From the NCBI GenBank assembly GCA_016649675.1, contig JAENXG010000182.1, positions 1 through 5,148 on the forward strand: a stretch of 5,148 nucleotides of DNA, read 5' to 3'. Shown here piece by piece: positions 1 to 4,006 of the stretch. A program made the translations under genes and the position numbers. The stretch is from Methyloceanibacter sp. GTDB taxonomy: Bacteria; Pseudomonadota; Alphaproteobacteria; Rhizobiales; Methyloligellaceae. Every line of letters starts with the position of its first letter. Positions within the stretch are counted from its first letter, which is position 1. A model generated the notes under the pieces. That model was given only the letters and a program-made list of their open reading frames with translations, was not told the origin of the DNA and did not search any database.

Positions 1-457
1 TGCAGCCTTCGGTCGGCGTATAGCCCGGACGCGCGAGATGCACGAAGATGGCGCTGCCGCGGCCTTTGACGCGCGGCCGGTCGTTATAGCCGAGCACGAG
101 CACGAGATCATAAAGGTGATCCGCGCGTTTCAGTCCTTCCGAGCTCCGCCGCGTGAGCAATCTGATCAGCCGATTGTAGTTGCGGTCGGCGGGATCGTCG
201 CACCAGCCGTCATTCTCGCGGATGGCCCGGACCGGGAGCCTCGTCCGCGGCCGGGGCCCCCGGTCGGCCCGGTAGAGCACCCCGCGGATGGGAAAGCGCC
301 CGAGCGGCGTGCCGCCGTCGCCTTCACGCTTCAGGGCGCGGATGCCGGCGCGGCCGAGCGCCGCCGGGCGCACGCCATGGGCAAGGATGAGCCGCCCCTG
401 GCTTCGCTTGCCCGGCGCGGGCTTGACCGCGATCGGTCGAGTTCGTCTAACCGCCAT
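1..457 (-). CDS. L,D-transpeptidase, YkuD family (partial, C-terminus beyond window)
   Basis: L,D-transpeptidases of the YkuD fold form 3-3 cross-links in peptidoglycan or attach proteins to it, using a catalytic cysteine. The visible 152 residues begin MAVRRTRPIAVKPAPGK. They contain GGTPLGRFPIRGVLYRADR at about 48-66, then NDGWCDDPADRNYN at about 82-95 and LVLVLGYND at about 118-126. The active-site segment SAIFVHLARPGYTPTEGC follows, with His140 and Cys152, the last full codon before the window edge. The remaining conserved block after this Cys is off the window. An AAGGAC ribosome-binding site (467-472) lies 9 nt before the ATG at 457. There is no signal peptide in the visible N-terminus, which is usual for this short subfamily, so its cellular location is unclear from sequence. 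The gene is divergent from the response regulator at 564. Family assignment is confident; the exact substrate is not known. Confidence 0.9.
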   Translation of the reverse strand, partial: MAVRRTRPIAVKPAPGKRSQGRLILAHGVRPAALGRAGIRALKREGDGGTPLGRFPIRGVLYRADRGPRPRTRLPVRAIRENDGWCDDPADRNYNRLIRLLTRRSSEGLKRADHLYDLVLVLGYNDRPRVKGRGSAIFVHLARPGYTPTEGC

Positions 458-501
458 GTCCGAACAGTCCTTTTGCGCTGATAGCCGGCTTCGCGACATG
501 C

Positions 502-530
502 TTGTCCAAGGGCTTAGCCCCGCTTACAAC
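502..530 (+). promoter_or_regulatory. Candidate sigma-70 promoter for the response regulator
   Basis: TTGTCC (502-507) and TACAAC (525-530) are separated by 17 bp, giving 4/6 matches to each consensus hexamer. The spacer holds a small dyad, GGGC-TTA-GCCC (510-520), which could be an operator. Transcription would start near 537, about 27 nt before the ATG at 564. The 106-bp gap between divergent genes must also hold the promoter of the L,D-transpeptidase, which I could not identify. This is prediction only. Confidence 0.4.
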
Positions 531-552
531 TCGCGAGGTGCGGAAACAAGTC

Positions 553-557
553 AGGGG
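553..557 (+). promoter_or_regulatory. Ribosome-binding site that sets the response regulator start
   Basis: AGGGG ends 6 nt before the ATG at 564. The reading frame stays open upstream to about 288, but the receiver domain begins right after this ATG (MSNARKILIIDDDD), so the longer starts are rejected. Confidence 0.65.
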
Positions 558-563
558 CCGCGA

Positions 564-1250
564 ATGAGCAATGCGCGCAAGATCCTCATCATCGACGACG
601 ACGATGAGCTTCGCGAGTCTTTGAGCGAGCAGCTCACACTGCACGAGGAGTTCGACACGGCGCTTGCGGCGACGGCCTCGGATGGGCTGAAGCAGGCGCG
701 CGGCGGCCACGTCGACCTCGTGCTGTTAGATGTCGGCCTTCCCGATCTCGACGGCCGCGAGGCGTGCAAGTTGCTCCGCCGCGGCGGCTTCAAAGGCCCC
801 GTCATCATGCTGACGGCACAGACTTCAGATGCCGACACCATCCTCGGGTTGGAGTCGGGCGCCAACGACTATGTCACCAAGCCCTTCCGCCTCGGCGTGC
901 TGCTCGCTCGCATCCGCGCCCAGCTCAGACAGCACGAGCAGAGCGAGGATGCGGTCTTCACCATCGGGCCTTACACTTTCAGGCCTGCCTCGAAGCTGCT
1001 CGTGGACGGCATCGGGGGCAAGATCAGACTCACCGAGAAAGAGACCTCGATATTGAAATATCTCTATCGCGCGGGCGAGCGGGTCGTGACCCGCGACGTG
1101 CTGCTGCACGAGGTGTGGGGCTACAACGCGGGCGTCACCACCCATACGCTCGAGACCCACATCTATCGCTTGCGCCAGAAGATCGAGAAGGACCCCTCGC
1201 AGGCCGAGCTCCTCATCACCGAGACCGGCGGCTACAAGCTCGTGCCTTAG
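564..1250 (+). CDS. OmpR/PhoB-family two-component response regulator
   Basis: This 228-aa cytoplasmic DNA-binding regulator is activated by phosphorylation from a sensor kinase that is not in this window. The receiver domain (about 5-122) has the acidic pocket Asp11/Asp12, phospho-acceptor Asp56 (LVLLDVGLPDLDG), Thr84 and the Lys106 switch (YVTKPF). The winged-helix effector domain (about 131-228) carries the family hallmarks LTEKETSILKYLYRAG, VTRDVLLHEVWGY and the recognition-helix region THTLETHIYRLRQKIE, ending in GGYKLVP. Length and layout are complete. It may be the rhizobial counterpart of Caulobacter CenR, an essential cell-envelope regulator, or of Brucella OtpR. That is inference from memory of these sequences and from the neighbouring envelope genes, so no symbol is assigned. 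It is divergent from the L,D-transpeptidase and convergent with xthA. Confidence 0.93.
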   Translation: MSNARKILIIDDDDELRESLSEQLTLHEEFDTALAATASDGLKQARGGHVDLVLLDVGLPDLDGREACKLLRRGGFKGPVIMLTAQTSDADTILGLESGANDYVTKPFRLGVLLARIRAQLRQHEQSEDAVFTIGPYTFRPASKLLVDGIGGKIRLTEKETSILKYLYRAGERVVTRDVLLHEVWGYNAGVTTHTLETHIYRLRQKIEKDPSQAELLITETGGYKLVP

Positions 1251-1272
1251 ACCAGCCGTCTCTCACTCTCTC

Positions 1273-1373
1273 CTCGTCATGCCCGGACTTGATCCGGGCA
1301 TCCATGCCGTTACGGTTCAGCGCGTTGCAGCGCTAGTGGAATGGATTGCCGGGTCAAGCCCGGCAATGACGAG
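1273..1373. repeat. REP-like 101-bp compound palindrome between convergent genes
   Basis: Two 33-bp arms (1273-1305 and 1341-1373) are imperfect inverted copies of each other, from CTCGTCAT outward to ATGACGAG. Each arm also folds alone. Arm 1 pairs ATGCCCGGA with TCCGGGCAT around CTTGA (1279-1301). Arm 2 pairs ATTGCCGGG with CCCGGCAAT around TCAAG (1345-1367). A third small dyad (AGCGC/GCGCT, 1319-1334) sits at the apex. This is the dispersed extragenic palindrome type seen many times per genome in Bradyrhizobium-like bacteria. It fills nearly all of the gap between the stops at 1250 and 1383, so it may also act as a two-way transcription barrier. Neither side has a T-tract, so Rho-independent termination is not shown. 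Confidence 0.8.
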
Positions 1374-1382
1374 CGTAGAATT

Positions 1383-2207
1383 TCAGTCCTCAATCTCGAA
1401 GTCGGCGATGACCGGGACATGATCGGAGGTGCGCTTCCAGTCGCGCGTCTCCGAAGCGACCGTCATCGACACCGCGGCGCCGTCGAGAGCAGGGGTTGTC
1501 CAGATATGGTCGAGGCGGCGGCCGCGGTTCGATGCCCGCCAATCGCGGTTGCGATAGCTCCACCAGGTGAAGAGCTTCTCCTCGGCAGGCACATGCCGGC
1601 GCATCACGTCGACCCAATCGTGCGAAGCCTGCACGCGCTCGAGCCGCTCGACCTCGTCCGGCGTATGGCTCACCACTTTGAGCAATTGCTTGTGCGACCA
1701 GACGTCGGTCGGGAGCGGCGCCACGTTGAAATCGCCGACCATGATCATGCGGTTCTTGGGCTTGGCGCGCATCCCGCCGAACCAGGCGCCCATCGCCTCG
1801 AGGAAATCGAGCTTGTGGCGGAACTTTGGATTCTGCGCGGGATCGGGAATGTCGCCGCCCGACGGCACATAGACATTGTGCACGACGACGGGCTTCGTCC
1901 CGTTGCCGGCGCCTTCAAGCGCGACCGAGAGATGGCGCGCATGCCCGCGCCCGCAAATATCGCGGCGCTCGAGAAGCGTGAAGGGAAGGCGGGAGAGGGT
2001 GGCGACGCCGTGATAGCCCTTCTGGCCGGAGACCGCCACATGGTCGAAGCCCAGCGCGCGCAGCTCGAGCTCCGGAAACTTGTCGTCGATGCATTTGATC
2101 TCTTGCAGGCACAGCACGTCCGGCTGGTAGGCCTTGACGAAGCGGCTCACGAGATCGAGTCGGAGCCGCACCGAATTGATGTTCCAGGTGGCAAGGCGAA
2201 AGCGCAT
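1383..2207 (-). CDS. xthA: Exodeoxyribonuclease III (AP endonuclease, EEP family)
   Basis: This 274-aa DNA-repair enzyme cuts 5' of abasic sites and removes nucleotides 3' to 5' from duplex DNA, in base-excision repair. All family motifs are present in order: TWNINS with Asn9, LQEIK with metal-binding Glu36, NVYVPSGG with Tyr113, GDFNVAP with Asp159 and Asn161, RLDHIW with Asp233, and SDHVPV with Asp262/His263. Length matches E. coli XthA (268 aa). The ATG at 2207 gives the canonical MRFRLATWNINSVR start, although no good Shine-Dalgarno precedes it. That fits translation from a shared message with the 69-aa gene whose stop lies 53 bp upstream. The gene ends 10 bp from the palindromic repeat. 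The long plus-strand frame over it is a codon-bias shadow. Confidence 0.97.
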   Translation of the reverse strand: MRFRLATWNINSVRLRLDLVSRFVKAYQPDVLCLQEIKCIDDKFPELELRALGFDHVAVSGQKGYHGVATLSRLPFTLLERRDICGRGHARHLSVALEGAGNGTKPVVVHNVYVPSGGDIPDPAQNPKFRHKLDFLEAMGAWFGGMRAKPKNRMIMVGDFNVAPLPTDVWSHKQLLKVVSHTPDEVERLERVQASHDWVDVMRRHVPAEEKLFTWWSYRNRDWRASNRGRRLDHIWTTPALDGAAVSMTVASETRDWKRTSDHVPVIADFEIED

Positions 2208-2260
2208 GGGCTGTAGCGATCGAGCAAATCGTCTTTAGGAGCGAGCCGTCGCCCGGGGCT

Positions 2261-2470
2261 TCAGGTGGCCGCTGCCGCCCGTTTCAGGATATGGCGGGCC
2301 TTTCTTACAACATCCTCTTCGATCCGTCGCTTGGACAGATTTGCGGTCGTCCTGAATGTGAAGACGGCGGTCGCTATGACTTCGCCGCCGTCGTCGTCGG
2401 GGGAGCGAAGCTCTACGTAAGCGCGCTCTGTCTCCCGGTCGTATTCGGCGCGCACCAGCCTGAATGTCAT
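2261..2470 (-). CDS. Conserved-looking 69-aa protein of unknown function
   Basis: I do not recognise a named family. The protein begins MTFRLVRAEYDRETERAYVE, continues through an acidic turn (SPDDDGGE, about 23-30) and a strand (VIATAVFTFRTT, 31-42), and ends in a basic amphipathic helix (LSKRRIEEDVVRKARHILKR, 45-64). This suggests a small soluble beta-beta-alpha-like fold with no signal peptide or membrane segment. The ATG at 2470 is chosen because AAGG (2477-2480) lies 6 nt upstream. The frame is open further, but the upstream part would run through a hairpin and has no good ribosome-binding site. It lies 53 bp upstream of xthA on the same strand and is probably co-transcribed. A role in DNA repair cannot be inferred from position alone. 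Confidence 0.75.
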   Translation of the reverse strand: MTFRLVRAEYDRETERAYVELRSPDDDGGEVIATAVFTFRTTANLSKRRIEEDVVRKARHILKRAAAAT

Positions 2471-2476
2471 TTGATA

Positions 2477-2480
2477 CCTT
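2477..2480 (-). promoter_or_regulatory. Ribosome-binding site choosing the short start of the 69-aa gene
   Basis: On the minus strand AAGG is followed by 6 nt and then ATG (2470-2468). This supports a 69-aa product over a 94-aa reading frame starting at 2545. Confidence 0.6.
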
Positions 2481-2486
2481 GACGTG

Positions 2487-2522
2487 AAAAACCCCGGTCG
2501 AGAGGCGATGCCCCGACCGAGG
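2487..2522 (-). terminator. Terminator-like hairpin in the leader of the 69-aa gene
   Basis: On the minus strand CCTCGGTCG (2522-2514) pairs with CGACCGGGG (2500-2492) as nine base pairs including one U-G, around a 13-nt loop. It is followed directly by TTTTT (2491-2487). The end of the T-run is only 16 nt before the ATG at 2470. This has the form of a Rho-independent terminator. It could end a short upstream transcript or act as an attenuator for the 69-aa gene and xthA. No leader peptide or obvious anti-terminator hairpin was found. Confidence 0.55.
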
Positions 2523-2546
2523 CTGGCAGATGTAGCAGGCAACAAG

Positions 2547-2572
2547 ACAAAGCGACGCTAGCGAGACTTTGT
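2547..2572. repeat. Interrupted inverted repeat upstream of the 69-aa gene
   Basis: ACAAAG (2547-2552) and CTTTGT (2567-2572) flank a 14-bp centre that itself contains the palindrome CGCTAGCG (2556-2563). It could be an operator or the first stem of a leader RNA ahead of the terminator-like hairpin at 2487-2522. Function unknown. Confidence 0.4.
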
Positions 2573-2606
2573 TACAAGATCATCACAACACGGACAGGGT
2601 GGCAGA

Positions 2607-2644
2607 TAAAAGAAGAAGCCCCGACGGGGGGACGGGGCTTCTTC
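2607..2644 (-). terminator. Rho-independent terminator of small RNA A
   Basis: A perfect 12-bp stem (GAAGAAGCCCCG with CGGGGCTTCTTC, 2612-2623 and 2633-2644) has a 9-nt loop and is followed on the minus strand by TTTT (2611-2608). Confidence 0.72.
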
Positions 2645-2688
2645 GGTTCCTTTTGGGGGGAACAGTGATGGGGAGGGAACCCATCACT
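2607..2688 (-). ncRNA. Candidate small RNA, copy A of a three-copy family with C-rich loops
   Basis: Read on the minus strand, three hairpins follow one another. Hairpin 1 pairs GTGATGGG (2672-2665 side) with CCCATCAC (2687-2680 side) around loop UUCCCUC. Hairpin 2 pairs GUUCC with GGAAC (2663-2646) around CCCCAAAA. The third is a 12-bp terminator stem (2644-2612) around UCCCCCCGU, followed by TTTT. A -10-like box lies just upstream, so the predicted 5' end (about 2688) is the base of hairpin 1 and the transcript is about 82 nt. The minus strand is preferred because only the flank next to hairpin 1 is conserved between copies and only this direction ends in a T-run. C-rich loops resemble anti-Shine-Dalgarno loops of alphaproteobacterial suhB/alpha-r14 and CcsR RNAs. 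Kinship with those families is unproven. Confidence 0.72.
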
Positions 2689-2693
2689 CAAGC

Positions 2694-2701
2694 GGCATAT
2701 C
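2694..2701 (-). promoter_or_regulatory. -10-like box of small RNA A
   Basis: On the minus strand AAGAAGTGATATG ends 8 nt before the first hairpin. Copy B has AAGAAGTGTTATG at the same distance. A -35 of the kind seen at B and C (TTG, 16 bp upstream) is missing: the equivalent hexamer at 2716-2721 reads GCCTCT. Copy A may be weakly transcribed or need an activator. Confidence 0.4.
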
Positions 2702-2751
2702 ACTTCTTGGAGCGGAGAGGCTAGGCGATTTGCCACAGCGTAAACAGGATA

Positions 2752-2788
2752 CTCCGGCGAGATGAGCCGGAGCGTTCGTCAAGACGAA
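2752..2788. repeat. Two adjacent small hairpins between small RNAs A and B
   Basis: CTCCGGC (2752-2758) pairs with GCCGGAG (2766-2772), and TTCGTC (2775-2780) pairs with GACGAA (2783-2788). They lie in the 180-bp spacer between copies A and B, which holds no convincing gene. No T-run follows either one. They may belong to the upstream region of copy A or to a decayed microgene. Confidence 0.35.
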
Positions 2789-2866
2789 GCCAAGCTTGCA
2801 GCGAGAAGCACCTTCACCGGTGCGCCGACGACAGTGAGAATGCCAAACCGAAGGCGAAGCGCACCG

Positions 2867-2906
2867 CAAAATGAAAAAGCCCCGACGGGGGGGACGGGGC
2901 TTTTTC
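2867..2906 (-). terminator. Rho-independent terminator of small RNA B
   Basis: A 12-bp perfect stem (2873-2884 with 2895-2906) ends in GCTTTTTC on the minus strand and is followed by ATTTTG. The stem also ends in TTTTTC on the plus strand, so it could stop transcripts from either side. Confidence 0.68.
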
Positions 2907-2951
2907 GAGTCCTTTGGGGGGACTAAGTGACGGGGAGGGATATCCCATCAC
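2867..2951 (-). ncRNA. Candidate small RNA, copy B
   Basis: Same plan as copy A on the minus strand. Hairpin 1 pairs GTGATGGG (2951-2944) with CCCGTCAC (2934-2927), including one U-G, around loop AUAUCCCUC. Hairpin 2 pairs AGUCC with GGACU (2924-2908) around CCCCAAA. The terminator pairs GAAAAAGCCCCG with CGGGGCTTTTTC (2906-2873) around a loop with seven C. Relative to copy A, hairpin 2 has two paired changes and the terminator stem has one G-C to A-U pair change, so structure is kept while sequence varies. Predicted length is about 85 nt. It is encoded opposite to the 46-aa gene that starts 140 bp to its right. Confidence 0.72.
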
Positions 2952-2957
2952 AGTGCA

Positions 2958-2985
2958 CACATAACACTTCTTAAGTTGAGAACAA
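2958..2985 (-). promoter_or_regulatory. Candidate promoter of small RNA B
   Basis: On the minus strand TTGTTC (2985-2980), a 16-bp spacer and TATGTG (2963-2958) precede hairpin 1 by 6 nt. Copy C has the same geometry, and the AAGAAGTG block before the -10 is shared with copy A. Confidence 0.5.
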
Positions 2986-3017
2986 CCCCCTGGACCATGA
3001 ACATTTTGTCATGAGTT

Positions 3018-3080
3018 AAGAAGAAGCCGCGGCCAAGGTGGACGACCGGGGCTCCCAACCAAGGGGGTGACGGCAGAGAA
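3018..3080 (-). other. Possible decayed fourth copy of the small RNA element
   Basis: The plus-strand run AAGAAGAAGCC (3018-3028) matches the foot of the copy A terminator. A mismatched stem, AGCC-CGG with CCG-GGCT, forms over 3025-3053, and a C-run (ACCCCCTT on the minus strand, 3062-3069) follows. The GUGAUGGG hairpin and its -10 box are not recognisable. It overlaps the leader of the 46-aa gene. The similarity is short and may be chance. Confidence 0.25.
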
Positions 3081-3091
3081 CGATTACCGCA

Positions 3092-3232
3092 ATGTCTGGA
3101 GCTTTTATAAACAAGGCCCGCGAGCTTGGCTGTGACGAAAGCGAGGCCGCTTTTGAGGAGCGGCTAAGGAAGATCGCGAAGCCTGCGCCGCCGAAACCGC
3201 AGAATACAACGCCTAAAAAATCGTCAAAGTGA
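3092..3232 (+). CDS. 46-aa charged small protein of unknown function
   Basis: The frame reads MSGAFINKARELGCDESEAA, then FEERLRKIAKPAPPKPQ, and ends TTPKKSSK. Residues 1-30 form a likely amphipathic helix pair with one Cys14. Residues 30-46 are Pro/Lys-rich and disordered, a common tail of small rhizobial proteins. It has no signal peptide or membrane segment. Support comes from clean helix-then-basic-tail composition and a GC-rich third-position pattern; the ribosome-binding site is poor (AGAGAA at 3076-3081). I recall similar small hypothetical proteins in Bradyrhizobium relatives but no function. It lies 72 bp upstream of the 51-aa gene on the same strand and may share its transcript. Confidence 0.65.
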   Translation: MSGAFINKARELGCDESEAAFEERLRKIAKPAPPKPQNTTPKKSSK

Positions 3233-3293
3233 CCTATTCCTAGCCATGGGTTTGTCTTAGGGTGTGGTTGCCGGTTTCCGGCAAAATCACCAC

Positions 3294-3297
3294 GGAG
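3294..3297 (+). promoter_or_regulatory. Ribosome-binding site of the 51-aa secreted protein
   Basis: GGAG followed by 7 nt and ATG at 3305 fixes the start of a gene too short for most gene finders. Confidence 0.65.
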
Positions 3298-3304
3298 ATC
3301 ACCC

Positions 3305-3460
3305 ATGAAGAGTCTTGTTACGATGATCGTTGCATTGGGCCTTGCGATTTCCTTTGTCGCTCCCACGCTTGCTGCTGACGCTCCCAAGAACAAAGCCGAC
3401 TGTGAGAAGGCGGGCATGAAGTGGGACGACGCCAAAAAGACATGCGCAAAAGCACAGTAG
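3305..3460 (+). CDS. 51-aa small secreted protein with two cysteines
   Basis: A typical Sec signal peptide starts the protein: MKSL, a hydrophobic core VTMIVALGLAISFVAP and a small-residue cleavage region TLAA at 21-24. The mature peptide of about 27 residues is DAPKNKADCEKAGMKWDDAKKTCAKAQ, with Cys33 and Cys47. The two cysteines could form one intramolecular disulfide in the periplasm. The motif 'ADCEKAGMKWDD...KC' recurs in small hypothetical periplasmic proteins of Bradyrhizobium-like bacteria; their role is unknown to me. A good ribosome-binding site precedes it and a strong hairpin terminator follows it, so it is a complete expressed unit. It converges with small RNA C. Confidence 0.8.
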   Translation: MKSLVTMIVALGLAISFVAPTLAADAPKNKADCEKAGMKWDDAKKTCAKAQ

Positions 3461-3479
3461 TTCGCTCTTAGCGAATTTG

Positions 3480-3517
3480 AAAAAGCGGTGGGTGTCAAAG
3501 CCCACCGCCTATTTTAT
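3480..3517. terminator. Bidirectional Rho-independent terminator
   Basis: A perfect 8-bp stem, GCGGTGGG (3485-3492) with CCCACCGC (3501-3508), has an 8-nt loop. The plus strand continues CTATTTTATT and the minus strand continues TTTTT (3484-3480). It ends the 51-aa gene and could block minus-strand read-through from small RNA C. A weaker dyad, TTCGC/GCGAA (3461-3475), sits between the stop codon and this stem. Confidence 0.8.
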
Positions 3518-3534
3518 TCGCACGCTCGCGACCT

Positions 3535-3578
3535 GAAATGAAGAAGCCCCGGCGACGGGGGGGACGCGGGGCTTCTTC
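3535..3578 (-). terminator. Terminator hairpin of small RNA C
   Basis: An 11-bp outer stem (3540-3550 with 3568-3578) plus 3 inner pairs has a loop of UCCCCCCCGU. On the minus strand it ends GCTTCTTC and then ATTTC, a weaker T-run than in copy A. Confidence 0.6.
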
Positions 3579-3628
3579 GGTTCCTCTTAGGGGGAACCCG
3601 GTGATGGGGCGAGGGAGATCCCATCACT
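3535..3628 (-). ncRNA. Candidate small RNA, copy C
   Basis: Same plan on the minus strand. Hairpin 1 pairs GTGATGGG (3627-3620) with CCCATCAC (3608-3601) around a loop containing CUCCCUCG. Hairpin 2 pairs GGTTCC with GGAACC (3598-3579) around CCCUAAGA. The terminator stem pairs the GCCCC and GGGGC blocks (3540-3578) and gains an inner 3-bp step (GCG/CGC) with one bulge, around a loop of seven C. Predicted length is about 94 nt. Hairpin 2 is one pair longer than in A and B. Paired insertions in the terminator stem again argue for selection on RNA folding. It converges with the 51-aa gene. Confidence 0.72.
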
Positions 3629-3634
3629 GTATCC

Positions 3635-3662
3635 CAAATATCACAATGTGGCTTGAAATCAA
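3635..3662 (-). promoter_or_regulatory. Candidate promoter of small RNA C
   Basis: On the minus strand TTGATT (3662-3657), a 16-bp spacer and TATTTG (3640-3635) lie 6 nt before hairpin 1. The spacing is identical to copy B. Confidence 0.5.
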
Positions 3663-3688
3663 CACACAAATCAACGGTTTATCAACGG
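3656..3688. repeat. Three direct ATCAAC repeats at helical spacing upstream of small RNA C
   Basis: ATCAAC occurs at 3658-3663, 3670-3675 and 3681-3686, with start-to-start distances of 12 and 11 bp, each preceded by an A/T-rich pair. On the minus strand this is GTTGAT three times, and the copy nearest the RNA overlaps the -35 of small RNA C. The layout fits a multimeric transcription-factor site, but no binder can be named. Confidence 0.45.
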
Positions 3689-3875
3689 CCACAAGCGGAG
3701 AATCGACCTATGACAAAGGCCGAACTTCAAAAAGGTTCTCGACTGAGCAAATGAGAAGCTGGCCACGGAAGGCGCAGGGGGCCTTCGCTTGGGACGATTT
3801 TACTCCGATTCGTGGCTGTGCAACCTCAGCGGGCGTCGCTGTCCACAATTCGGGTTTGTGAAGTATACAATCCCC

Positions 3876-3914
3876 AAAGAAAAGGCGCCCAACCGCTGCG
3901 CGTGGTTGGGCGCC
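3876..3914 (-). terminator. Strong minus-strand Rho-independent terminator
   Basis: Perfect 11-bp stem GGCGCCCAACC (3884-3894) with GGTTGGGCGCC (3904-3914), 9-nt loop, followed on the minus strand by TTTTCTTT (3883-3876). It ends either small RNA D or read-through from lolA, which has no clear terminator of its own. Confidence 0.8.
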
Positions 3915-4006
3915 CAGAAGCGCGTTTTTTCTTCGCGCGTGCGCCGGGAGGGAAGCCGGCGCGAGACGAACCACATCTTCGGCTAGACGGGGGGCACTAC
4001 CGATGT
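3876..4006 (-). ncRNA. Candidate small RNA D, distant relative of A-C
   Basis: Four hairpins are read on the minus strand. The first pairs ACATC-GG-UAG with CUA-CC-GAUGU (4006-3973, small bulges) around loop UGCCCCCCGU. The second is a perfect 7-bp stem, GCGCCGG/CCGGCGC (3941-3962), around CUUCCCUC. The third is a 5-bp stem, GCGCG/CGCGC (3920-3938), around an A-rich loop. The last is an 11-bp terminator stem (3884-3914) followed by TTTTCTTT. The CUUCCCUC loop nearly equals the UUCCCUC loop of copy A, while the stems differ entirely, so the loop sequence looks like the conserved part. An outer pairing CGAACC/GGTTCG (4017-4022 with 3967-3972) is possible if the transcript begins further upstream. 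The promoter is unclear (TATCGT at 4015-4010), so the 5' end is approximate. Confidence 0.55.

Noticed and set aside
764..1336. 190-aa plus frame within and after the response regulator
   Set aside because: Arg/His/Pro-rich shadow translation of the regulator in another frame, running into the palindrome.
1341..2216. 291-aa plus-strand frame opposite xthA
   Set aside because: It lies exactly over a complete xthA with all catalytic motifs; the frame follows from GC-rich codon bias.
3016..3498. 160-aa minus frame across the two microgenes
   Set aside because: It crosses both small plus-strand genes and the bidirectional terminator and has no ribosome-binding site or recognisable domain.
2607..3628. 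CRISPR array
   Set aside because: Repeats are about 85 bp, imperfect, widely and unevenly spaced, and have promoter and terminator structure; no short identical repeats with uniform spacers.
2607..3628. Plus-strand RNA reading of the A-C elements
   Set aside because: The plus direction would put the terminator-like stem first with no T-run after the last hairpin and no conserved promoter upstream of it.
3538..3861. 107-aa plus frame over small RNA C
   Set aside because: It begins inside the terminator stem, reads through all hairpins as low-complexity Arg/Gly and has no good start.
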